Shown: positions 1 to 8,033 of the stretch, piece by piece
Numbering within the stretch: position 1 is the stretch's first letter
Layout: each line of letters opens with the position of its first letter
Source of the DNA: Bacteroidota bacterium
GTDB taxonomy: Bacteria; Bacteroidota; Ignavibacteria; T3Sed10-11
Assembly (NCBI GenBank): GCA_007128495.1
Contig: SKXH01000061.1
Span: forward strand, 1 to 10,347
DNA length: 10,347 nt
Direction of reading: 5' to 3'
Program-made: the position numbers and the translations under genes
Notes under the pieces: generated by a model
Database searches by the model: none
What the model was told of the DNA's origin: nothing
Seen by the model: only the letters and a program-made list of their open reading frames with translations

Positions 1-138
1 ACGGACGGACAGATAATGTTCATTTTTATACTTGCCGTTGCAGCAGCCGAAGTAGCCGTGGGGTTGGCTTTAATCCTGCAGCATTATCGCCGTTACAATA
101 CACTCGATGCCGACCTCGCAAGTAAAATGAGAGGATAA
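1..138 (+). CDS. nuoK: NADH-quinone oxidoreductase subunit K, C-terminal fragment
   Basis: This is the last 45 codons of a gene whose start lies before the window; the stop TAA is at 136-138. NuoK is a small three-helix membrane subunit of complex I that forms part of the proton path between the quinone site and the antiporter-like subunits. The fragment shows the final hydrophobic helix containing AAAEVAVGLALILQ, then a basic tail (HYRRYN) and the end SKMRG, which closely matches the E. coli NuoK ending SEMRG. The Glu at residue 17 of the fragment lies 28 residues before the C-terminus, the same distance as E. coli NuoK Glu72, a conserved intramembrane carboxylate. One base separates its stop from the nuoL start, so the two are surely cotranscribed. 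The gene is truncated only by the window edge. Confidence 0.95.
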   Translation, partial: TDGQIMFIFILAVAAAEVAVGLALILQHYRRYNTLDADLASKMRG

Positions 139-139
139 T

Positions 140-2032
140 ATGTACGAATTGTTATGGCTTGTACCTTTCTTTCCCTTTCTCAGTGCGGTAGTCCTTATCG
201 CGTTCGGGTCGCGTATGCCCAAACCGGTGAGCGGTACGCTCGGTGCGGGATCGATCGGTTTATCGGCCATTATTACAATTATCATCGGAATTAACTTTCT
301 TACCTCGCCGCCCGAAGGTTATTCATACACGCAGGTTTTATGGTCATGGATAAATGTCGGTAATTTTTCACCTGCAATATCATTTCACCTTGATGCGCTT
401 TCGCTGGTGATGATTTTTGTCATCACGTTCGTCGGATTTTTTATTCATCTGTATTCAACTGAGTATATGATAAAGGACGAAGGATATGCGCGCTTCTTTG
501 CGTATATGAACCTCTTCGTCGGTGCAATGCTCATACTGGTTCTCGGTGATAATCTCGTATTGTTGTTGTTGGGATGGGAGGGAGTCGGTCTTTGCAGTTA
601 CCTGCTTATCGGGTTCTGGTATAAGAAACCGGAGAACGGTTACGCCGCACGAAAAGCATTTGTCGTTACGCGCATCGGTGATATTGCAATGCTCATCGGT
701 ATTTTTCTTCTGTTTATGCATACCGGTACTATACATATACAACAAATACTTGATATAGCTCCCCGTATATGGGTTGAAGGAGCGACAATACCGGTTGCTG
801 CTTCATTATTATTGTTAGGCGGTGCACTCGGTAAGTCGGCGCAGGTTCCGTTGCAAGTCTGGTTGCCCGATGCAATGGCGGGTCCCACTCCGACGAGCGC
901 ACTCATACACGCTGCTACGATGGTAACCGCCGGTGTTTACCTTATTGCACGGACGCACGTCATATTCGAGCTTGCTCCCGCTGTAATGACTATCGTTGCG
1001 ATTATCGGACTCCTAACCGCATTGATTGCCGGCTTCAGTGCGCTTACACAAACCGATATCAAGCGGGTGCTCGCGTACTCGACAATCAGCCAGATCGGGT
1101 ATATGTTCCTTGCCCTCGGTGTAGGCGCGTTCGCCGCCGGTATGTTTCACTTTATGACGCACGCGTTTTTCAAAGCGCTTCTCTTTCTCGGTGCCGGTGC
1201 TATAATCCACGCTTTGCATGAAGAACAGAATATGTTCCGTATGGGAGGCATTCGAAAGGAAATGCCGGCTACGTTCTGGACGTTCCTTATCGGGTGTGCT
1301 TCGCTTGCTGCAATTCCGCTGGTAACATCGGGATTTTACAGTAAAGAACTTATTCTCTGGAAATCTTTCTCATCGCAGCTCGGAAGTACCTGGTATTTTA
1401 TTCTCGGCGCTGTCGGTGCGTTTATCACGGCAATCTATACATTCCGGATGGTATTTCTCGTGTTTTATGGAGATAAGAAAACGGAGGTCTCACATCTTCC
1501 CGGTACACGTATATTGTTGACATTGGTTGTACTTGCGTTTTTCTCAACGGTTGCAGGATTCATTGAACTGCCCCACACGATGGGCAACTTCACGCTTTTC
1601 TCGAACTTTATGGCATCGGTGTTACCGGCGGTTCCTGTCTTTGATTATTCTCTCGGGACCGAGTTTTTGCTGCAGGTCATAGCAACATTCCTTGTAGCGG
1701 TGGGGATTTATATCGCATATTATTTGTATATCAAAAAACCGGAAACGGTCAACGAGCTTACTGCATCACCGGCGGGGGAAGGTATTTATACATTTTTCTC
1801 TTCCGGCTGGGGATTCGATTGGCTGTACGATAAAGTGTTTGTCCAACCGGTCATATTTGTATCACGAATTAATAAACGAGACTTTATAGATTCAATCTAT
1901 CACGCTATTGCATTCAGCACGGAAGTGCTGCACCGGTTATTAACCAAAACGCAAACCGGTAAAGTTCGCTGGTATGCTATGGTACTTGTAGTCGGAGCTA
2001 TTATAGTAATTACTCTTGCGGTGTTCTTATGA
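140..2032 (+). CDS. nuoL: NADH-quinone oxidoreductase subunit L (antiporter-like)
   Basis: NuoL is the distal, largest proton-pumping subunit of the complex I membrane arm. The 630-residue length is normal for the family and the protein is hydrophobic almost throughout. The N-terminal domain is followed by the conserved block around residues 141-160 (LLLLGWEGVGLCSYLLIGFW), with the pumping-channel Glu147. Other conserved residues are Asp181 (RIGD), Lys232 (GKSAQVPLQVWLPDAMAGPT), His257, Lys309, His337, His341, Lys345 and Lys402 (SGFYSKELIL). By alignment from memory, most of these match E. coli NuoL E144, D178, K229, H254, H334, H338, K342 and K399. The region after about residue 500 fits the C-terminal extension carrying the long lateral helix and last membrane anchor, which separates NuoL from NuoM and NuoN. 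The start is supported by an AGAGGA ribosome-binding site 5 bases before the ATG. The stop overlaps the nuoM start. Mrp-type antiporter subunits are related, but the nuoK-L-M-N order settles the assignment. Confidence 0.97.
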   Translation: MYELLWLVPFFPFLSAVVLIAFGSRMPKPVSGTLGAGSIGLSAIITIIIGINFLTSPPEGYSYTQVLWSWINVGNFSPAISFHLDALSLVMIFVITFVGFFIHLYSTEYMIKDEGYARFFAYMNLFVGAMLILVLGDNLVLLLLGWEGVGLCSYLLIGFWYKKPENGYAARKAFVVTRIGDIAMLIGIFLLFMHTGTIHIQQILDIAPRIWVEGATIPVAASLLLLGGALGKSAQVPLQVWLPDAMAGPTPTSALIHAATMVTAGVYLIARTHVIFELAPAVMTIVAIIGLLTALIAGFSALTQTDIKRVLAYSTISQIGYMFLALGVGAFAAGMFHFMTHAFFKALLFLGAGAIIHALHEEQNMFRMGGIRKEMPATFWTFLIGCASLAAIPLVTSGFYSKELILWKSFSSQLGSTWYFILGAVGAFITAIYTFRMVFLVFYGDKKTEVSHLPGTRILLTLVVLAFFSTVAGFIELPHTMGNFTLFSNFMASVLPAVPVFDYSLGTEFLLQVIATFLVAVGIYIAYYLYIKKPETVNELTASPAGEGIYTFFSSGWGFDWLYDKVFVQPVIFVSRINKRDFIDSIYHAIAFSTEVLHRLLTKTQTGKVRWYAMVLVVGAIIVITLAVFL

Positions 2033-3600
2033 CGTTATTATGGTTACTCATACTTCCAATTGTCGGCGGGTTGCTTGCCTGGTTAAGCGGCAGGACCGGT
2101 ACACAGCTTCCAAGATGGATATCGATTCTCGCCCTTGCAATTGTGTTCGGACTTACTTTGCAGGTATGGTTTCAGTATTATTCGGAAATAGATATTTTTA
2201 AAGAACAGGCATGGCTTATTGAATTCGAGCAGGACTGGATTCCCCAGCTTGGCATCAGCTTTTATCTTGCCCTCGATGGATTAAGCTTATTGCTTATCGC
2301 ACTAACTGCATTTTTAGGAATCATCTCGGTCGTCGTATCCTGGAAAGAAATACAATACCGGGTTGGATTTTTCCATTTCAATCTGTTATGGATCCTGGCC
2401 GGAATTATCGGCGTGTTCATTGCGCTCGACCTCTTCCTCTTTTTCTTTTTCTGGGAGATGATGCTCATCCCGATGTATTTTCTCATTATAATATGGGGAC
2501 ACGAGGATAAGCGTTACGCTGCGATAAAGTTTTTCCTCTTTACGCAAGCGTCGGGATTGATGATGCTTGTTGCGATCCTTGCGCTTTACTTTGTACACGG
2601 GAACGCGACAGGTGTCTACACATTCAACTATAATGAACTGCTCGGTACCGATATCCCCGCATCCGCTGCGATGTGGTTAATGCTCGGATTCTTTATTGCA
2701 TTTGGTGTGAAGCTGCCTGCTGTTCCGGTGCACACCTGGCTCCCCGATGCACACACCCAGGCACCGACTGCCGGAAGCGTTGTCCTCGCCGGTTTACTGC
2801 TGAAAACCGGTGCATACGGTTTGATCAGATTCGTTGTACCGCTCTTTCCGGAAGCGGCAATGCAGTTTGCGTTTATTGCAATGGTACTCGGCGTGGTAAG
2901 TATTTTATACGGTGCGAAATTAGCATTTGCACAGACCGACTTTAAGCGGCTTGTTGCTTATACAAGCGTCAGCCATATGGGATTTGTTTTATTGGGGATA
3001 TTTGCCTGGAACGAGCTTGCGCTGCAAGGAGCCATCGTGGTTATCATTGCTCATGGTTTAAGTACCGGTGCGTTGTTTATTCTCGCAGGCGGTATACAGG
3101 AGCGTATCCATACTCGGGATATGGATAGAATGGGAGGTATGTGGTCGACGGTTCCGCGGATGGGAACGGTGGCAATGTTCTTCGCAATGGCATCACTTGG
3201 CCTGCCGGGACTTGGTAATTTTGTCGGTGAATTTCTTGTGCTCATCGGAATGTTTATGGAAAATATTCTGCTGACCGTTTTCGCCGCGCTGGGAATAGTG
3301 GCAGCGACGATCTATTCAATATGGATAATTCAGCGAATTTTCCACGGCGAGCCGCGCGAAAAATGGGAAATGCCGGACCTCAATGTTAGAGAAATGGTTG
3401 TGATGGTAGCAATGATGCTCGCGCTATTATGGATCGGATTATATCCGAAACCGATTCTGAATACGGCAAAACCGGCACTCGATATTCTCCAGCAAGGTGT
3501 TGAAGAAGTTCAAATGGTGGAGGAAATGCCCTCACCAAATTCTGGAGATAATAAGAAAATTTTTATCTCATTTAAAAAATCTCAGATAGGCGACCATTAA
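2029..3600 (+). CDS. nuoM: NADH-quinone oxidoreductase subunit M (antiporter-like)
   Basis: NuoM is the middle antiporter-like subunit of the complex I membrane arm. It overlaps nuoL by four bases (ATGA), the usual arrangement for translational coupling, and has no Shine-Dalgarno of its own. At 523 residues it is slightly longer than usual. Conserved features are FFFFWEMMLIPMYFLI with Glu143, the core GVKLPAVPVHTWLPDAHTQA with Lys228, Lys259 in LLLKTGAYGL, the TDFKRLVAYTSVSHMGFV segment, and Glu401 in GNFVGEFLVLIG. Family knowledge equates these with E. coli NuoM E144, K234, K265 and E407, the charged residues of the proton channel; in NuoM the terminal channel residue is Glu where NuoL and NuoN have Lys. 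After about residue 490 the protein becomes hydrophilic and charged, without resemblance that I recognise to other NuoM ends. The stop codon is also the first unit of a 7-base repeat array. Confidence 0.97.
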   Translation: MTLLWLLILPIVGGLLAWLSGRTGTQLPRWISILALAIVFGLTLQVWFQYYSEIDIFKEQAWLIEFEQDWIPQLGISFYLALDGLSLLLIALTAFLGIISVVVSWKEIQYRVGFFHFNLLWILAGIIGVFIALDLFLFFFFWEMMLIPMYFLIIIWGHEDKRYAAIKFFLFTQASGLMMLVAILALYFVHGNATGVYTFNYNELLGTDIPASAAMWLMLGFFIAFGVKLPAVPVHTWLPDAHTQAPTAGSVVLAGLLLKTGAYGLIRFVVPLFPEAAMQFAFIAMVLGVVSILYGAKLAFAQTDFKRLVAYTSVSHMGFVLLGIFAWNELALQGAIVVIIAHGLSTGALFILAGGIQERIHTRDMDRMGGMWSTVPRMGTVAMFFAMASLGLPGLGNFVGEFLVLIGMFMENILLTVFAALGIVAATIYSIWIIQRIFHGEPREKWEMPDLNVREMVVMVAMMLALLWIGLYPKPILNTAKPALDILQQGVEEVQMVEEMPSPNSGDNKKIFISFKKSQIGDH

Positions 3601-3625
3601 CGAATAACAAATAACGTATAACTGC
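3598..3625 (+). repeat. Degenerate 7-base tandem repeat, nuoM-nuoN gap
   Basis: Four consecutive 7-base units all begin with TAAC: TAACGAA, TAACAAA, TAACGTA and TAACTGC. The first unit contains the nuoM stop codon. The rest of the gap (3626-3673) holds no gene and no obvious hairpin, and ends with the nuoN ribosome-binding site. A related array in opposite orientation lies before sucA. The function is unknown; such heptad repeats can arise by slippage or spread as short intergenic repeats. Confidence 0.6.
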
Positions 3626-3660
3626 CTTTCACGATTTTGGATATATGAAGTAGTCCAAAC

Positions 3661-3666
3661 AAGGAG
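3661..3666 (+). promoter_or_regulatory. Ribosome-binding site fixing the TTG start of nuoN
   Basis: AAGGAG lies 7 bases before the TTG at 3674. It is the strongest Shine-Dalgarno match in the gap and supports TTG initiation; there is no in-frame ATG until Met37 of the protein, which would remove the first membrane helix. Confidence 0.8.
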
Positions 3667-3673
3667 TTCTAAT

Positions 3674-5125
3674 TTGTCAACAACAGACATAACAGCATTA
3701 TTACCGTTTATTATTCTTGCAGCTACAACGCTGATCGTTGTGCTGGTGATATCGTTCTATCGTAATCACTTCATAACGGCGATGCTTACTGTTATAGGGC
3801 ATGCCGCCGCTATAGCTGTGCTGCCGTCGTTGACGCACGTAACACCCCTGCAGGTAACTCCATTAATGATCATCGACGATTATTCATTGTTCTATATCGG
3901 ACTGCTCACTGCTGCAAGTTTAATTGTAACTGTGTTGATGTATTCATATCTCCAGCGGCGCGAAGCACAACGCGAAGAATTCTATGCATTGTTATTGATT
4001 GCAACGATCGGCTCAACCGTACTGGTAACGAGTAGTCATTTTATAACACTTTTTATCGGCCTTGAAGTTCTTACCGTATCATTGTACGGTATGATAGCAT
4101 ACCTGTTTACCAACGACCGGCCGCTTGAGGCGGGTATTAAGTATCTCATTCTCGCAGCGGCATCATCGGCATTTTTATTGTTCGGCATGGCGTTGATCTT
4201 TGCTGAAACCGGTACGATGCTGTTTTCAGAACTTGCGGAAAAACTCGCCGGCGGTGAAGACCTGCGGCAGGTGTTTATCCTTACCGGCACCGGTATGATG
4301 GTGGTCGGTATCGGATTTAAGCTGGCAGTAGTACCATTTCATATGTGGACACCGGACATTTACGAGGCAGCCCCGGCTCCGGTTACCGCGTACCTTGCTA
4401 CGGTATCGAAGGGCGGCATGTTTGCTATTCTGCTCCGGTATTTTATCGAACTGAATGTTTATACATACGAAACAGTCTTTTTCGTTTTTACTGTTATCGC
4501 CATTCTTTCGATGTTCATCGGCAACATACTTGCACTATTACAAAGTAATGTAAAGCGGATACTTGCCTATTCATCGATCGCTCATCTTGGATATATTTTG
4601 GTTGCTTTCCTTGCTGCCGGAGCGCTTGCTGTTGAAGCGGTGACATTTTACCTCGTCGCATATTTTATAACCTCGCTCGGCGCATTCGGCATCGTCGGAT
4701 TGCTCATTTATAACGAACGGGAACCTGAAGATATACAGGATTATCGCGGGTTATATGTACACCGCCCGTGGTTGTCTGCGGTCTTTACGGCGATGATGTT
4801 CTCGCTTGCCGGTATACCCCTTACGGCCGGATTTATCGGAAAATTTTATGTGTTGACTGCCGGTGTCAGTGCAGCGCTCTGGGTGCTGGTTATTCTTCTG
4901 GTCGTTAACAGCGCGATAGGATTGTATTACTATCTCCGTATCGTTATTACAATGTACTCTTCGCCGGAAGAAACCGGATCCCCTTCAGGATATCTTGCTC
5001 AATCCATTTCTATAGCCGGAGGAGTAGTGCTTGCCTTTCTTATGATTACACTTGTCTGGCTTGGTGTATATCCCGAACCTCTCATAGCAATAATTCAGGA
5101 TATAGCCGGGCGGCTTGGTGGCTAA
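3674..5125 (+). CDS. nuoN: NADH-quinone oxidoreductase subunit N (antiporter-like)
   Basis: NuoN is the antiporter-like subunit closest to the quinone module of complex I and is the usual last gene of nuo operons. The 483-residue length is typical. Visible landmarks are DDYSLFYIGLLTAASL near residue 68, Glu131 in IGLEVLTVSLYGMIAY, the diagnostic GFKLAVVPFHMWTPDIYEAA with Lys216, VTAYLATVSKGG with Lys246, NVKRILAYSSIAHLGYILV near 292, and Lys390 in LTAGFIGKFYV. These correspond by family knowledge to the channel lysines of E. coli NuoN (K217, K247, K395). The start is a TTG with an AAGGAG site 7 bases upstream. The 73-base gap after nuoM is larger than the other nuo junctions here, but no terminator is visible, so cotranscription with nuoM is likely. 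Confidence 0.96.
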   Translation: MSTTDITALLPFIILAATTLIVVLVISFYRNHFITAMLTVIGHAAAIAVLPSLTHVTPLQVTPLMIIDDYSLFYIGLLTAASLIVTVLMYSYLQRREAQREEFYALLLIATIGSTVLVTSSHFITLFIGLEVLTVSLYGMIAYLFTNDRPLEAGIKYLILAAASSAFLLFGMALIFAETGTMLFSELAEKLAGGEDLRQVFILTGTGMMVVGIGFKLAVVPFHMWTPDIYEAAPAPVTAYLATVSKGGMFAILLRYFIELNVYTYETVFFVFTVIAILSMFIGNILALLQSNVKRILAYSSIAHLGYILVAFLAAGALAVEAVTFYLVAYFITSLGAFGIVGLLIYNEREPEDIQDYRGLYVHRPWLSAVFTAMMFSLAGIPLTAGFIGKFYVLTAGVSAALWVLVILLVVNSAIGLYYYLRIVITMYSSPEETGSPSGYLAQSISIAGGVVLAFLMITLVWLGVYPEPLIAIIQDIAGRLGG

Positions 5126-5175
5126 ATTGAATTTTTTAAGGTAGTTAGGTGTTATATAATTACAATTTATAAACG

Positions 5176-5196
5176 GTAATTTGTAACTCGTAATTC
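5176..5196 (-). repeat. Degenerate 7-base tandem repeat, nuoN-sucA gap
   Basis: Three 7-base units on the + strand, GTAATTT, GTAACTC and GTAATTC, end 4 bases before the sucA start. On the minus strand they read GAATTAC, GAGTTAC and AAATTAC, one base away from the GAATAAC-type units of the array after nuoM, so both arrays probably belong to one repeat family in opposite orientation. A decayed unit (ATAAACG, 5169-5175) may extend the array upstream. The rest of the gap (5126-5168) is AT-rich, includes TATAAT at 5155-5160, and shows no clear terminator for the nuo operon. Confidence 0.55.
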
Positions 5197-5200
5197 CATA

Positions 5201-7999
5201 ATGAATATCTACCAGGAATTTCACGGTCCGAATGCAGGGTATATCCTCGAATTATACGAACAATATAAAAAGGATCCAGAATCTGTTGAGCCGGACCTGC
5301 GTAAATTCTTTAAACATTGGAAACCGCCCGTTGACGGGCAAGTTGAAACTACAGGATACTCTGTTGAAAAAAACATGGGGGTGGTAAACCTTGCGCAGTC
5401 TATTCGAAAATACGGACATCTTGCAGCCCAACTGGATCCACTCGGTTCAAAGCCGAGGGGAGACGATTCCCTTGAACTCGATACATACAACCTGACCGAA
5501 GATGACCTGAAAGCACTACCGGCTCACCTTGTTGGCGGTACTGCTTCTGAAAATGCTTCGAATGCATTGGCAGCAATAGAAAATTTACGGGTTATTTACT
5601 CGTCTACTACGGGATATGATTATGAACACATCCATTCTCCCGAAGAGCGTCAGTGGCTGCGCGATGCATCGGAAACGAAAAACTTTCATCCCGATGTTAT
5701 GCCCTATTCTCCAAAAGAAGTATTGGAACGTCTAACTCAAGTTGAAGTATTCGAGCAGTTTCTGCATAAAATGTTTCCCGGTAAAACTCGGTTCTCAATC
5801 GAAGGACTCGATGTTCTCATACCGATGCTTGACTTTATCATCAAATTGTCTGGCGGTGTGAAAATACGGAATGTATTTCTCGGCATGGCACATCGCGGGC
5901 GTTTGAATGTTCTCGCACATGTCTTGAAAAAACCGTACTCACAGATCCTTGCCGAATTTAAAGACCCGGTACGAATACAATCAATCCGGTATGATCTCGG
6001 CTGGACCGGTGATGTGAAGTATCATAAGGGAGCATACACCGCAGTTGAAAATGGTGAGATAAGCGATGCGGTGGTCAAGCTGGCGCCGAACCCAAGTCAC
6101 CTTGAACATGTCAACCCTGTGGTCGAAGGTATGGCCCGGGCTGTGGGTACCGCGGTCGATAAACCCGGCGCACCGGATTTCGATTACAGTGTAACGTTGC
6201 CGTTGTTAATACACGGTGATGCATCGTTTCCCGCACAAGGAGTTGTTGCTGAAACATTGAACTTTTCCCGTTTACCCGGCTACAGAACGGGAGGAACGAT
6301 ACATATTATTGCAAATAATCAACTCGGTTATACCACAACACCGGAAGCGGGACGCAGCACACTTTACTCTTCAGATCTCGCAAAAGGATTTGAGATACCG
6401 GTTATTCACGTCAATGCTGACGATGTGGAATCCTGCATCGAGGCCGCTCGAATGGCGTTCGCGTATCGCAATAAATTTAAAAAAGATATTGTTCTTGATG
6501 TTATCGGATACAGGCGTTACGGTCACAACGAAGGCGATGAACCGTCATTTACCCAGCCCGTCTTGTATCAGACAATAAAAAAACATCCCTCAGTAAGAAA
6601 GCGTTTTGCCGATATGCTCATCGATCGGGATGTAATAGAAGAGGGTAAACCCGATGAAATTGTTAATAAGTATATGGAGGAATTGCAGGGTGTATACGAC
6701 TCTATAAAACCGGAAGACGAAAAAATTGATGAGATACCGGAACCGGCTCCGCCCGGTGCGGCAAAAAAGATCAAAACAAGTGTTCCGTTAGACCGGCTCC
6801 GGAAATTAAATCATGAATTAAAAACGTTTCCGGAAGATTTTAATGTTAATAAAAAACTGAAGAAATCCATCGATAAACGACGGCAGATCCTGGATAAAAA
6901 AGATGAGTATGTCGTGGATTGGTCGACTGCCGAAGAACTTGCTTTCGCAAGTATCCTTGAAGATGGGATCGCAATCCGGTTAACAGGTGAGGATACAGAG
7001 CGGGGTACCTTCAGCCAGCGGCATTCTGTTTTTCACGAAGTGAATACCTCTGAAGAATATATACCGCTGCAAAACCTGTCGGGCGCAAAGTCGGCTTTCG
7101 AGATTCGCAATAGTCCGCTTTCAGAGAATGCAGCCGTCGGATTCGAATACGGTTATAACATACAGGCGCCCGAACGTCTGGTCGTATGGGAAGCGCAATA
7201 CGGCGATTTTATTAATGCGGCGCAGGTGATGGTGGATGAGTTTATTGGCTCGGCACGTGAAAAATGGGGACAAACGCCGTCGCTTGTTTTATTACTACCG
7301 CACGGACTTGAAGGTCAGGGACCCGATCACTCAAGCGGACTTCCCGAACGGTTCCTTCAGCTCGCAGCCAATATCAATATTCGAGTTGCTAACTGTACAA
7401 CTGCCGCTCAATATTTCCACTTGCTTCGACGTCAGGCATTGCTGCTCGAAACCGATCCGCTGCCGCTTGCGGTAATGACACCGAAAAGTTTACTCCGCAA
7501 CCCGCTCATTATGTCTAAGCCGGCAGAATTATCCGAAGGTTCATGGATGCCGGTGATCGATGATGCTGATGCGGATAAAAATAAAGTTGAGGAAGTGCTT
7601 CTGTGCAGCGGCAAAATATATATCGATCTCATATCGCATGAAAATCGGAAGAAAAATAAAAAGGTGGCGATTGTGCGTGTTGAACAATTATACCGGTTTC
7701 CTGAGAATGAAATTTGTAGTATATTAAATAGTTATCCGAATCTACAACGTGTGATATGGGTGCAGGAGGAACCCGAAAACCAGGGTGCATGGCGATATGC
7801 AAGACCGAAACTCATTGATGTCTGCAGCGGGTCGTGGGATCTTCATTATCTTGGACGACCTGAAAGTTCGAGTGCCGGTGAAGGATCGCTCGCGTGGTTT
7901 AATGTAAACCAGAAAGCGTTGATAGAACACGCATATAAATTTAAAGAAAAACTGCCGGAGAATGTGTGGTTGGCCAAGTATGAACTAAACGATACGTAA
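5201..7999 (+). CDS. sucA: 2-oxoglutarate dehydrogenase E1 component (thiamine diphosphate dependent)
   Basis: E1 decarboxylates 2-oxoglutarate on thiamine diphosphate and passes the succinyl group to the lipoyl arm of E2, in the cytoplasmic TCA cycle complex. At 932 residues it is the same size as E. coli SucA. The N-terminal helix (YILELYEQYKKDPESVEP, 14-31) is the family's E2-contact region. Catalytic landmarks are GMAHRGRLNVL (His231), DVKYH (His275), NPSHLEHVNPVVEG (His300) and LLPHGLEGQGPDHSSG (His701). By alignment from memory, His231, His275 and His701 match E. coli H260, H298 and H729. The cofactor motif runs from Gly339-Asp340 to Asn372-Asn373, and RRYGHNEGDEPSFTQP follows at 438-453. 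There is no fused acyltransferase domain, unlike mycobacterial KGD. There is no Shine-Dalgarno: the 7-base repeat array occupies that position. The ATG is chosen because the N-terminal motif begins immediately after it. sucB follows 34 bases downstream. Confidence 0.97.
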   Translation: MNIYQEFHGPNAGYILELYEQYKKDPESVEPDLRKFFKHWKPPVDGQVETTGYSVEKNMGVVNLAQSIRKYGHLAAQLDPLGSKPRGDDSLELDTYNLTEDDLKALPAHLVGGTASENASNALAAIENLRVIYSSTTGYDYEHIHSPEERQWLRDASETKNFHPDVMPYSPKEVLERLTQVEVFEQFLHKMFPGKTRFSIEGLDVLIPMLDFIIKLSGGVKIRNVFLGMAHRGRLNVLAHVLKKPYSQILAEFKDPVRIQSIRYDLGWTGDVKYHKGAYTAVENGEISDAVVKLAPNPSHLEHVNPVVEGMARAVGTAVDKPGAPDFDYSVTLPLLIHGDASFPAQGVVAETLNFSRLPGYRTGGTIHIIANNQLGYTTTPEAGRSTLYSSDLAKGFEIPVIHVNADDVESCIEAARMAFAYRNKFKKDIVLDVIGYRRYGHNEGDEPSFTQPVLYQTIKKHPSVRKRFADMLIDRDVIEEGKPDEIVNKYMEELQGVYDSIKPEDEKIDEIPEPAPPGAAKKIKTSVPLDRLRKLNHELKTFPEDFNVNKKLKKSIDKRRQILDKKDEYVVDWSTAEELAFASILEDGIAIRLTGEDTERGTFSQRHSVFHEVNTSEEYIPLQNLSGAKSAFEIRNSPLSENAAVGFEYGYNIQAPERLVVWEAQYGDFINAAQVMVDEFIGSAREKWGQTPSLVLLLPHGLEGQGPDHSSGLPERFLQLAANINIRVANCTTAAQYFHLLRRQALLLETDPLPLAVMTPKSLLRNPLIMSKPAELSEGSWMPVIDDADADKNKVEEVLLCSGKIYIDLISHENRKKNKKVAIVRVEQLYRFPENEICSILNSYPNLQRVIWVQEEPENQGAWRYARPKLIDVCSGSWDLHYLGRPESSSAGEGSLAWFNVNQKALIEHAYKFKEKLPENVWLAKYELNDT

Positions 8000-8033
8000 C
8001 CGGCCCGTCTTTTAAACTTAACGAAACAACACT

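Noticed and set aside
2016..2201. Short + strand frame across the nuoL-nuoM junction
   Set aside because: It is out of frame with both conserved genes, has no family resemblance, and the ATGA overlap already explains the junction.
140..5125. nuoLMN as Mrp-type sodium/proton antiporter or hydrogenase membrane subunits
   Set aside because: The K-L-M-N order, the NuoL C-terminal extension and the subunit-specific motifs fit complex I.
5127..5160. TTGAAT and TATAAT as a standard sigma-70 promoter for sucA
   Set aside because: The spacing between the two hexamers is 22 bases, too long for a normal promoter, and AT-rich DNA gives such matches by chance.
5201..7999. SucA as a fused 2-oxoglutarate decarboxylase/acyltransferase or as pyruvate dehydrogenase E1
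   Set aside because: There is no acyltransferase domain before the E1 region, the length equals ordinary SucA, and the N-terminal and RRYGHNEGDEP motifs are those of 2-oxoglutarate dehydrogenase.
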